In this document: in pieces, positions 49,001 through 56,933 of the stretch
Position numbering within the stretch: the stretch's first letter is position 1
How the letters are laid out: every line of letters begins with the position of its first letter
Source of the DNA: a virus
IMG/VR virus record: IMGVR_UViG_3300027788_000013
Location: 1-56,933 of that record
Direction: 5' to 3' (one strand)
Length of the DNA: 56,933 nt
Position numbers and translations under genes: made by a program
Notes under the pieces: model-generated
What the model was told of the DNA's origin: nothing
Databases searched by the model: none
Seen by the model: the letters and a program-made list of their open reading frames with translations, nothing else

Positions 49001-52000
49001 TGAACCCGTTGCTACAAAATTCTCTTCTTGAGTAAAGTTTTGATAAAGTCCTGTTTTAGAGAGCCTATCAAACTTAATACCAAGTTGCATTGAACGTGCT
49101 TTACCGTTACCTAGAATAGCAACAGCGTTGGCAGTGTTAGGTGATGTACCATTTCCGCCAACTAACGTTACTGTTGGGGTTGATGTGTATCCAGCACCGT
49201 GTTCAGATAGTCTAATTCCAACTACTTTTCCACTAGTAATATATGCTGTTGCTTTAGCTCCAGAGCCTCCGCCGCCAGTGATCAATACTCTAGGAGCTTC
49301 TGTATAATCAGCACCTTTATTAGAAATATTAACACCTGTAATCTCATATCCTTTATTGTCATTCCAATATTTGTATGGATATGTGCTTACTATTTTATCG
49401 TTTGCACTCACAGGAACAATTTTGCCTGCTTCTGTTGAGTAGTAAGGAGGTAAATCAAAGTCTGATATACCTGCATTAGCAGTATCAGTAGTATCATACT
49501 TACTGATGTATTCTCTTACTGTTGTACTATATGGTTTAACTTCATTAATATAATCTAAATAACTTTCTAAACTGTCATTTCTATAATTTGTTTTTTGTTT
49601 TAATGTTCCAACATTGTGAGTTGCATTTAAGAAACTAGTTTTAAATGCCCAATCAACGTATGTTTGTTCAGCAAATACATAACGCACTGATGTAAAGAAT
49701 AATTTATTCCACTCAACAGCATAATCACCAATACAAATATCTTCTTTAATTGCTTTCATAATGTATCTTAACTCAAATGATACTTCTTTATCATAAAAGT
49801 CAATATCAAAGCTATCAACATTATCATAACCTACACCATTTAATGATGCGTCATACAATAAATTCGATAGTTGAATAGTACCTAGTTCTCTACCAATTAA
49901 TACATAATTGTTTAGGCCTGCATTTTCAGTATCAGTAACTTTTCTAAACACTGCCCAGCCGCCGGAGCCATATTCTTTAATACGGATTAAGTCGCCAATT
50001 GAAACCTCAATAGTTGGAAGTTGATATACACTAATTATTTCTTGAATAATTCTTGATGTAGGACCAAAGTCATTATCCCACCAATCAGCGTAGGACCAAT
50101 ATGCTGGTGTGTTAAACGCTTGAGATCTACTTCTGTAAAAAGTTTTTCTTACATCGTCCCATGAGTAAATGCTCCAAAAGCCTCGTGCTGTAGAATCACT
50201 GTTAACTAACACACTAAACTGTCTTGGTTTAGTAATAATTGTAGTGTAAAGTTTACCTGGATTTACAATAGTAACTCCAGTTACTCTACCTTGGCTATCA
50301 ATGGTAGTAGTTGCTTCTGCGTTTACACCGTCACCTTCAAATTCGATAGAAGGAGCAATTTTATAACCAAAGCCCGGATCAATAATATCAATAGAATTAA
50401 CTTCGTTGTCAATGATATTTGACCTTAATTTACACGCTTTAACTCTAGTAGTACCAACTTCTAATAAATCAATATAAGTGTCTGCTGTTGTATCATACAA
50501 GTTTAGTAATACACTTGGCTCAGCATCTACACTATTAAGTGTTTTAAAATTAATAGAATCTGCAAACGCTTCGTTGTGCAGCACTTTATTAATATTAGTA
50601 ATAAGTGTTTTTAGGATTGCCCTTCTCTCAACAAACATACTTTGTCTTGGTCTAAAAGCAATACCATATTTTTGTTTTTCAGGAAGATCTGATGCAGGTA
50701 TTCTATTACCTTGCATATCACGCCCTACCAAACTATCAATCCATTTATTTTCTAATGATAAACTAGGTAAGCTGTCTGAAACACCTTCTGTTAATAGTTG
50801 GTATTCGTTGTGTACTTGATTTTGTTGTTCAGTTGAATTATAATATTCAATGTTAAACAATGAATAATCTTCTGTAACTGTTGACTTATAGTTGAATAGT
50901 AAAAACTTGTCTGTATCAATAAATGCTGCATAGGTTTGTCCTAATGCACTAGGATCGTTAATTAAGTTAAACACATCGGCAGCTGAAATATCTCTATCAG
51001 TATTGCTTGGTACAGTTACTTTTCCTTTAACCCAGAAGTAATAAAGTGTTTCTGTTTGTAATCCAGTGTTAGGATTATAATCCTGTCTAACGCAATATGC
51101 AGAGTCGTCTGCATACAGTGGTTGCCCTGAAATACCCAACGGTACTCCTTCGTTAGTGTCTGCTAAAATTGCCCATTCAGATGGAAGTAATTTTGATTCT
51201 ACCCATTCGTAAATATCAATCGATGCGCCAGGTGCTAATGCTCCCCATGATCCAATTCTATATGATGCATCACCTTGCTCGTAGTCATACCATTTAGCTG
51301 TAGAAATATCCCACCATAGTTTACCTACGTTAGAAGACTTCCAGCATATCGAGCTATCAATAACCGCATCGGTTGCTGTGCCATTGCTATAAATTGCAGG
51401 ATCGTATGGAACTTTAAACGATAGTTCTCTTTCTGCTGCTGCTAATAATTTTAATTTAGCAGGATCAAATATTTCAATGTCAATAATTTTTGTATCATCA
51501 ACAGTATCATAAAGTGATAATCTTTTAAATTTATCAATATCAACTGTAAGTGGCTGTGATCCAATAATGTTTAATGAATTAGAGTTTGTAGTTTTTTCAA
51601 ATAAACGTACTGTACCTGTCTTGTCGCCTTCAAATGCAATATTAACTCCGTGCGGTGCTGGAGAAATATATCCAGGTGAGCCAACTAGTATTGCATCTCT
51701 CGATGCTGAAATACTATATCCAAAAGATTCATTTAATGAAAGCGCATCATCAAGTTTTTCTGTTAAGAAGAATGTTTCAGATGTGCCTTTTTTCTCAAAT
51801 ACATAAACCGCTCCAGCAAACCCGTCATAGTCTTTAAATCTAGTTCTAGTTCTATCAAACGATGTTTGTGAAGCATCAAATCTAGTTTGTAATGCATAAG
51901 GAGAATTAGTTGCTCCTACTGCAATAATTTCTGTTCCGCTAGATATTGAAATATCTTGTCCAAACATTTCATTTGGATAATTTGTAAAACTTGTTAATTT

Positions 52001-55000
52001 CTGTTTTAATCTATAAGCATACTCTGTTGAGTCTGAATCATATTTGAATACATACGCACTTCCTTGATTCTGGAAGTTCTTATCTGCTAGTGGGCTAGTT
52101 ACAACTAGTGTATTACCAGTATAATCTAATGCTATTGCAAATCCAAACTTATCGCCTGAGCTAATAACTTCACTTGCATCAAGGTCACTTAGGTATGGTA
52201 ATGAATCTGCATTAATTTGTTGAATTAAATTATAAGCACCTGAGTTAGTATCTTTCTTGTAAAGGAATACTTTTCCTGAAGCAGTATCTGTACTATCTCC
52301 AACATTAACCCAAGGTTGGCCAGCATCAGGCAATTCGTTGTAGCTTCTAATAGTGCTATCAGCACCTACTGCATTTGGACCTTCGTTTTGTAATTGGTGA
52401 TATGTGCTTTGAAATTTTACAACATCACCGTGCTTATATTCATAATTGTTTTTCCACAGCCCTTTATAATTTGGAAAATACTGCCCGTCACTATTAGGTG
52501 CTCCAACAGCTAGTATTGTTCCATTATAATTCATTGCTAGTGAGGTACCAAAACGATCATCTTGTTTGACCATTTCAAGTATTTGATTCTCGTCAAGTAT
52601 TCCTGCATCTAATGTTGATCCGTCATCGCCAGTTGCAAGTGATTGTGGTAAAGATGCACCTGTTGTAACTGGATCCATTACTTGCCAGTCATTTGAGTAA
52701 AGTGTTAATGAACTTCCGTCGGATACATTATCAACTAATGCTTTCCACATTTCACCGTTTGAATAAACAATCGATCCTTTAGGATAAAAAGTAGAATCAT
52801 CAGCAGCATATGTGCCTCTATAATTCTTGTTATAATCTAAGCGCCAGCCATCAGTAGCATTGTATGTATAAAGATACACACGCCCTTTGTTATCCTGAGA
52901 ACCCGGTGCAGATACTGCCATAAAATATGTGCCAGCGGTATCTTTGCTTAATGTAATTTTTGAACCGAATCTTTCACGAGCATAAAATCTTGGACTTACT
53001 TGTATATCAATTAAATTCCACTGTTGAGAACCATACTGGTATATAAACATTGCTCCAGTTTCAAAATCTCCTGCATTTGACCCGCTACTAACTGCTTTTA
53101 TGTTTTGTACTTCTGTCCATTCATTACTGTAAACATCAATAGTACTACCGTCACCTTGAATGTTGTCAGTAGCTTTGTAAAGTCTTCCAGCATACAAAAC
53201 AATATCGCCAATAAGATAGTTTGCATTTACATTAAAAGCACCTTTATAGTTACTTGTAATTCCACTTGCTAAAGGAGCTCCGACTACAAGCCATTCACTA
53301 TCAGGCGAAATTGCAATTTCGTTACCAAACGATCCAGTAGCTGCTGATTGCGCCCAAACCGGTGGCTCTAATAATTGCTTAGATGACAGGCCAGTAGCAG
53401 TTTTAACATAGATACCTACTTTACCTTCGTCTGGAATACCAACAATAGCTTGTTTTAACAAATCACTGTATACTGTTTTCTTGCCAACACTTTCTGGAGT
53501 AGTAATACCAAAATCAATAATTTTACTTGGTGTAAATTGTTTTGTTTTTTCTGCTACTTCCCAACGTCCATTTACATTAGAATCTACAAATACTTTTGAG
53601 CCGTTAGTTAATAGTGCAACATGTTCCGGATTCATTGATTCATAAGATCCAAATCGTGCAGTAGTAAGAAGCATTGGATATGTTGCTGTGCTAGGATCAT
53701 ATCCATCAGCTGCATCAAACGTTTCTGTATGTTGTACAGTTATAGAAGTAGTAGTTGCTGCTTTAACTTTCCAAAATTTGTTCAACCCTACAATAGTAGT
53801 AATACCAAACATGTCATCAACTTTTAGCATGTGTGCTTTATCAAAGTCAAATGTTACTTCGTTGTCATCATTACTTGTAACGTTGGTTATTTTTAAATCA
53901 TAAACAGTATTTGCTCTAAGTACTGTCCAAGAAGGCCCATCAAAGGTTACCCAAATGTGACTGTTGTCGTTAACTAGTGAAATATCTAAATCTAAAATAC
54001 TATCTTTGTTTGTAACTGTAAAATCTACTTGACCAAATTTCACATACCCTGCTGTTTTAACAGGTTTAGAATCGTAACTAACAGGACTAATGTTAGTTGA
54101 ATATGGAGTTGGCGCATATTGAAAGTTTGTTTTATCAATTCTATAATATCTATCAACTGTAGTTTCTGCCGAAGGTTGTATAATAACAGGCTGCGGATTT
54201 AATTGAAATTTATCTGTTTCTAGTTTAATTTCAATTTTTGTAGACTGATCAACTCCGCCTAGTTGGCCTACTCTAAATCCCCATTCTTCGTTTAGGTCAA
54301 CTGCTGATGTGTTAGTATCAGCACCTAATTTAGTAAACAATTTTGTAACAGCGTTGTTTGTGCCTTTTTCTCTAATAAATCCTTGATACAATTGAAACTG
54401 AGTAGTTGGATCTTCAGATAAGTTTTCTAAATAACTTCTAGTTTGATAACCTATTGTATGCCTTGCTAAATCTCTTTGGCTTTTGCCAAGTCCTTCAGAA
54501 GAAACATCAAAGTAATCTTCAATTTGATTAATTCTATAATCAAAGTTAGGAATCAATTGCTTAACTGGCTCTGAATCTAATAAGGTCCAGTTGCTGTCTA
54601 AGAAAGTTTCGTCACTAGTGTGATTGCTTCTTGCAGTATACTTGTAAGATCTATAAGAAACAATATCGCCTAATTTATAATCATAGTAAGGAGACCATGT
54701 TCCAATAGAAACATTATCAAACAAAAATCCAGGACTAGTATAATCACCATCCCAATCAGTTGTTCTAAATCCCTGGGCTTTGATTCTTTCTTGTCTATAA
54801 CCTGTCGCTTTATCAAAAATAGTATCGTTGAATACTGTTTTATCATCAAATATTGCTACATGCTCTTTAACAACATAATTTATTTTTAATAGATAAATGC
54901 CTTGCGTTGTATCTGTTGTACTAATTTCAACATTTTGAAAACTTCTTGATACATCTAAAAACTGAGGATCTAATGCAGACCCGTCTGCGTTTAGTACATT

Positions 55001-56933
55001 GTAATCGTAGAAACCATCTAATAGACTTTCAGCAACACCAACTGCAAGATTAATGTCCATACGTGTTGCGCCAGGACTAACTGTTAGGATAGATCCTTGT
55101 GCCCAGTTGTGAACTGACCAGTACATAAATTCTTTTGCTGCTGTTACAAAATCTTGTACTACCTGATTAGTGCCGTCATAGTTTGCAAAATTAAAACCTT
55201 GTCCTTTAAGATATTCTTGATACCCTAGTAGAAAATCTACTACACTTTGAATAGTATTAAATTCTGTTCCGTAGCTAACATTAACAACATCAAAAGTATT
55301 AAAACTTCTTCTACGCTGTGCTATTACAGCATTATCAACTGGTAGGTCTGGAAGTTTAACTAGTTTATCTTCACTAAACGTGTCTCCTTGAGTGTGAGTA
55401 GAATTAGCTCTGTAAAATACTCCTCTATAAGAAACAATTTGTCCATTATTAAATGTTTTTCCTGCTTCCCATTCTGAATACGCTGCTGAAGTTCCTGCAA
55501 CTGAAATTACAGGATCTTTCTGAAGCGGATAAGGTGTATATGTTTTAAAATACGGATTAACATTATCGTATCCGTTAATTGTCCAACCAGACGCTGTCTT
55601 TTCAAAAATCACACCACTGTATGTTGCTGAAGAAATTGGTGAACTCACATTAAAGATAATGTCATAGTTTTCTTGAGGTATAAACACACTAGTACTCGAC
55701 GAACTAGGATTCTTACTATCTAACAAGTATCGTTGTTGCTCTTGGTCAACAAATCCGCTTAGTCTAGAAGTAAGCCTAACATTGATATTAGAAATAGTTT
55801 TTTGTGCTTCAGATATCAATTCACCTTGAGATTTAATATAAGATGAAAGATAGTACGATAGTCCAGCAACTTGAGTTGTTCCTGAAACTGGAAGCTGTAG
55901 TTGGCTAAGAGTTAAAAACGTATCTGTAGTGGTATGCACTAGCTGATTAATAATATTACGTTTTGCAATAGCTCTATCAAAGTTTAAAATTAAGTAATCA
56001 AAAGGCTTTAACAATGCCAATGCAGTAGTAACTGCAAATGGATATTCAGAACTAGATTTCCATGCATATTCAACAGGACTAACATCTCCTAGTTTGAACG
56101 AGCCTCTGTTGTTTATAAGTTGGAAGTTACCTGCAAGTCCTGACGTTAGCGGGTCTAATAAGTTACCGTCACAGTCGCATGGTATATGAGTTAATATACT
56201 TGGTCTTGCATATCTAGGATAAATTCCAGCTGTAGTACCTTGTGCAATTTTACCAGCTTGAATATCTTCCCATAAAACTAAGTTACCGTTTGTGTACGGT
56301 GCTGCTCCATATTCTGTATCCCACCAAGTTGGCTTTTCTGTAAAACCAAGCATTTCCCATGGATGAGTATGTGGTCTATCAGTATCATAAAAATGCTTGT
56401 ACACCCCTCTCCAATATCCCGGCAAGTTTACAGTGCCTGTTGGGTCTGTCATATTTGAATATGTATATGTAAACGGCTCACCATCAACAAAGGCATCATT
56501 TACTGTATATGATAAATTAGTATTTTGTACCCAAGATAAAAACTCTTGGTTAATAACGCTATCTAGCTCTTCTTTTGTAAATGTTGCATTGCCATAATAT
56601 CCGCCTAATGCTTTATCGATATCAAATACAGCAGGATCATATTGTTGTTTAATGTTGTTATAAATTCTGTATTCAAACTCTAAAAGTAAATCATCTCTAA
56701 AGTCATCATATGATGTTGTTTTACTACCATCATGTCCTTGAATTACATTCTTAGGAGTTCTATAAGTATCGTCTAAATACATCTCAGGTTTGAACTTAGG
56801 ATATACACCAATTGAAGTAGGCGTTGGAGGAACATGGCTAAATGCCGTTGACACATATTCTCTAATTTCTATTCTGTCGTCTTCTTCTAGTGTAGTTGAA
56901 ATATCAATAAATCCAAACGCACTATTAATTGTG
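46064..56933 (-). CDS. Giant multi-domain virion protein, 5' end outside the window
   Basis: The frame is open from the stop at 46064 to the right edge, giving at least 3622 residues. A GTG at 56854 is not the start: the frame continues upstream with FGFIDISTTLEEDDRIEI. Six FG-GAP-like blades (such as LVVGAP, LAVGAP, ILVGSP) lie between about 51.6 and 53.3 kb, interleaved with five WxxG-type segments that look like small carbohydrate-binding modules (for example KLGDIVSYRSYKY). GAGYTSTPTV-type repeats follow near 49.1-50.4 kb. It probably forms a baseplate or tail structure that binds glycans. It is the first gene of the minus-strand operon. Confidence 0.85.
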   Translation of the reverse strand, partial: TINSAFGFIDISTTLEEDDRIEIREYVSTAFSHVPPTPTSIGVYPKFKPEMYLDDTYRTPKNVIQGHDGSKTTSYDDFRDDLLLEFEYRIYNNIKQQYDPAVFDIDKALGGYYGNATFTKEELDSVINQEFLSWVQNTNLSYTVNDAFVDGEPFTYTYSNMTDPTGTVNLPGYWRGVYKHFYDTDRPHTHPWEMLGFTEKPTWWDTEYGAAPYTNGNLVLWEDIQAGKIAQGTTAGIYPRYARPSILTHIPCDCDGNLLDPLTSGLAGNFQLINNRGSFKLGDVSPVEYAWKSSSEYPFAVTTALALLKPFDYLILNFDRAIAKRNIINQLVHTTTDTFLTLSQLQLPVSGTTQVAGLSYYLSSYIKSQGELISEAQKTISNINVRLTSRLSGFVDQEQQRYLLDSKNPSSSSTSVFIPQENYDIIFNVSSPISSATYSGVIFEKTASGWTINGYDNVNPYFKTYTPYPLQKDPVISVAGTSAAYSEWEAGKTFNNGQIVSYRGVFYRANSTHTQGDTFSEDKLVKLPDLPVDNAVIAQRRRSFNTFDVVNVSYGTEFNTIQSVVDFLLGYQEYLKGQGFNFANYDGTNQVVQDFVTAAKEFMYWSVHNWAQGSILTVSPGATRMDINLAVGVAESLLDGFYDYNVLNADGSALDPQFLDVSRSFQNVEISTTDTTQGIYLLKINYVVKEHVAIFDDKTVFNDTIFDKATGYRQERIKAQGFRTTDWDGDYTSPGFLFDNVSIGTWSPYYDYKLGDIVSYRSYKYTARSNHTSDETFLDSNWTLLDSEPVKQLIPNFDYRINQIEDYFDVSSEGLGKSQRDLARHTIGYQTRSYLENLSEDPTTQFQLYQGFIREKGTNNAVTKLFTKLGADTNTSAVDLNEEWGFRVGQLGGVDQSTKIEIKLETDKFQLNPQPVIIQPSAETTVDRYYRIDKTNFQYAPTPYSTNISPVSYDSKPVKTAGYVKFGQVDFTVTNKDSILDLDISLVNDNSHIWVTFDGPSWTVLRANTVYDLKITNVTSNDDNEVTFDFDKAHMLKVDDMFGITTIVGLNKFWKVKAATTTSITVQHTETFDAADGYDPSTATYPMLLTTARFGSYESMNPEHVALLTNGSKVFVDSNVNGRWEVAEKTKQFTPSKIIDFGITTPESVGKKTVYSDLLKQAIVGIPDEGKVGIYVKTATGLSSKQLLEPPVWAQSAATGSFGNEIAISPDSEWLVVGAPLASGITSNYKGAFNVNANYLIGDIVLYAGRLYKATDNIQGDGSTIDVYSNEWTEVQNIKAVSSGSNAGDFETGAMFIYQYGSQQWNLIDIQVSPRFYARERFGSKITLSKDTAGTYFMAVSAPGSQDNKGRVYLYTYNATDGWRLDYNKNYRGTYAADDSTFYPKGSIVYSNGEMWKALVDNVSDGSSLTLYSNDWQVMDPVTTGASLPQSLATGDDGSTLDAGILDENQILEMVKQDDRFGTSLAMNYNGTILAVGAPNSDGQYFPNYKGLWKNNYEYKHGDVVKFQSTYHQLQNEGPNAVGADSTIRSYNELPDAGQPWVNVGDSTDTASGKVFLYKKDTNSGAYNLIQQINADSLPYLSDLDASEVISSGDKFGFAIALDYTGNTLVVTSPLADKNFQNQGSAYVFKYDSDSTEYAYRLKQKLTSFTNYPNEMFGQDISISSGTEIIAVGATNSPYALQTRFDASQTSFDRTRTRFKDYDGFAGAVYVFEKKGTSETFFLTEKLDDALSLNESFGYSISASRDAILVGSPGYISPAPHGVNIAFEGDKTGTVRLFEKTTNSNSLNIIGSQPLTVDIDKFKRLSLYDTVDDTKIIDIEIFDPAKLKLLAAAERELSFKVPYDPAIYSNGTATDAVIDSSICWKSSNVGKLWWDISTAKWYDYEQGDASYRIGSWGALAPGASIDIYEWVESKLLPSEWAILADTNEGVPLGISGQPLYADDSAYCVRQDYNPNTGLQTETLYYFWVKGKVTVPSNTDRDISAADVFNLINDPSALGQTYAAFIDTDKFLLFNYKSTVTEDYSLFNIEYYNSTEQQNQVHNEYQLLTEGVSDSLPSLSLENKWIDSLVGRDMQGNRIPASDLPEKQKYGIAFRPRQSMFVERRAILKTLITNINKVLHNEAFADSINFKTLNSVDAEPSVLLNLYDTTADTYIDLLEVGTTRVKACKLRSNIIDNEVNSIDIIDPGFGYKIAPSIEFEGDGVNAEATTTIDSQGRVTGVTIVNPGKLYTTIITKPRQFSVLVNSDSTARGFWSIYSWDDVRKTFYRSRSQAFNTPAYWSYADWWDNDFGPTSRIIQEIISVYQLPTIEVSIGDLIRIKEYGSGGWAVFRKVTDTENAGLNNYVLIGRELGTIQLSNLLYDASLNGVGYDNVDSFDIDFYDKEVSFELRYIMKAIKEDICIGDYAVEWNKLFFTSVRYVFAEQTYVDWAFKTSFLNATHNVGTLKQKTNYRNDSLESYLDYINEVKPYSTTVREYISKYDTTDTANAGISDFDLPPYYSTEAGKIVPVSANDKIVSTYPYKYWNDNKGYEITGVNISNKGADYTEAPRVLITGGGGSGAKATAYITSGKVVGIRLSEHGAGYTSTPTVTLVGGNGTSPNTANAVAILGNGKARSMQLGIKFDRLSKTGLYQNFTQEENFVATGSTAVFNLTYPPTRQKSNITIIQNGQLVLDNEYNISLYTLDSDVYKQLKGKITFNTPPAASDTIKITYQKNDEILDSVSRINKYYSPVSGMLGDELDQLMTGIDFGGVQVQGTTFEVTGGWDALPWFTDSWDSVEASADYYHVADGSTLDVVLPYTPADGQVINIYLKRAGIVIQDDIQDLQIEQGVQEPPTLRIDDPNYTESWDSSSTVNPHAQMPTFVGDGSTNIVHIGENVSTQTGDILIFRPAESDGAVTINDINLLDTQLTGGTLSAMEGAYASATGLRAEDIVIDGGSYFSPEQVAATEENVPGQVLDSLSIKVFQNTTEDRGAPLNATVKLGDATTTVFGIGQKILESKSVIVYVDSIKQLPATYVVNIASSTIEFSTAPALNAKIEILSIGLGGIAILDYQEFIADGETSLYLTNANYDETATIFVTVNGVQEDTGFRSSTNILPETPDRTLVQFGTNPDRLAIIKIVALGASTDVDSTLQSLIRINQQEFVYEGSTRSYDLDNFVQLTRESALASTIVEVNNKKLKSADTIYNVYDGVVKKFILGIDPIASSGSIVPTNIKVYINNELRTFITDYVYNGTTKELEITAENLAVGDVIKIENNLNAQYSVVGNNIIINDTTSLVAGDTINVTWFSEYPSMQIVTDQFAGGRSFYPIAFKPLSVSYVWIYRNGSKLTQDIDYQLDVVRGAIYIEGSNVTSDVFDIVAFGTNVFALPSAYEVSKDMLNKNHYTRYAITDSLVLDKDLNYYDTTITLTDASTLFNPQSTINSAGIVEINGEKIEYMTKQGNVLGQLRRGSQGTGINNVTVKGSFVVDLSKNEIIPYKDVHERYDFVSDGSSQLIGPLPFVPKLSTVTDWYAGAIPAIYGRCDSIEVFAGGRRLRKTYIEEYDETLSATSPMGDKKVEAEFSVDGDTAYIRLTTVPSAGTRISIIKQQGKVWYDRGTTTATTGATLLKNSSPISQFIAAKTSKLPE

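Noticed and set aside
56852-56854. GTG as the start of the giant protein
   Set aside because: The frame is open to the window edge with protein-like sequence, so the gene is truncated rather than starting here.
1-56933. tRNA genes, integrase, attachment sites or insertion sequences
   Set aside because: None was recognised on reading both strands; a tRNA search tool was not available, so short RNA genes cannot be excluded.

Overview
The window reads as part of a low-GC marine T4-like myovirus genome. The evidence is a T4-type family B DNA polymerase, a FEN/RNase H-type exonuclease, a DsbA-like regulator, several small proteins whose families I know from cyanophages and pelagimyophages, and a large tail-fibre/baseplate block. 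No integrase, tRNA, CRISPR array, insertion sequence or photosynthesis gene was recognised. The host cannot be read from the sequence; SAR11 or another marine bacterium is plausible.

Layout. (1) 2-4941, plus strand: a tightly packed set of mostly small proteins, including an HxGH-type nucleotidyltransferase, a HAD nucleotidase, a cysteine-rich protein and lysine-rich proteins. It closes with a strong hairpin terminator, and a near-consensus sigma70 promoter overlaps that hairpin. (2) 5036-9452: a DsbA-like protein, two small membrane proteins, DNA polymerase and a sliding-clamp-like protein. (3) 9461-17718: a 7-deazaguanine module (DpdA transglycosylase, QueD-like, FolE, QueE) interleaved with a GT-B glycosyltransferase, a cupin, a phosphoribosyltransferase, a HIT protein and small unknowns. 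No QueC was seen. (4) 17728-22105: a 5'-3' exonuclease and small T4-like conserved proteins, ending in a hairpin terminator where the two strands converge. (5) 22146-34343, minus strand: an accessory carbohydrate island with a UDP-sugar dehydrogenase, seven putative glycosyltransferases or glycosyltransferase-like proteins counting both DxD and exostosin-like types (four with DxD motifs, two exostosin-like, one counted again as a repeat-bearing paralogue), an SGNH hydrolase and two twitch-type radical SAM proteins. Strictly, that is six distinct proteins: 23468, 25376, 29130, 30757, 32295 and 33131. (6) 34404-56933, minus strand: virion structural genes, comprising two paralogous structural proteins, four tail fibres that share an N-terminal domain (one with a collar domain), a 2OG-Fe(II) oxygenase, and a giant protein of more than 3600 residues that runs off the right edge.

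How it works together. The plus strand looks like the early/middle replication and nucleotide-modification side, driven by TTGACA/TATAAT promoters. The minus strand looks late, with ATAAATA boxes ahead of structural operons as in T4 late promoters. FolE, QueD and QueE should make 7-carboxy-7-deazaguanine, which DpdA could insert into phage DNA. The minus-strand sugar enzymes sit directly downstream of the tail genes, so they could glycosylate virion proteins or remodel the host surface.

Most interesting points: T4-like capsid-targeting peptides on several left-end enzymes, a QueC-less deazaguanine pathway with an embedded glycosyltransferase, two sigma70 promoters placed so close to an ATG that the transcripts should be leaderless, and the glycosyltransferase/radical SAM island.
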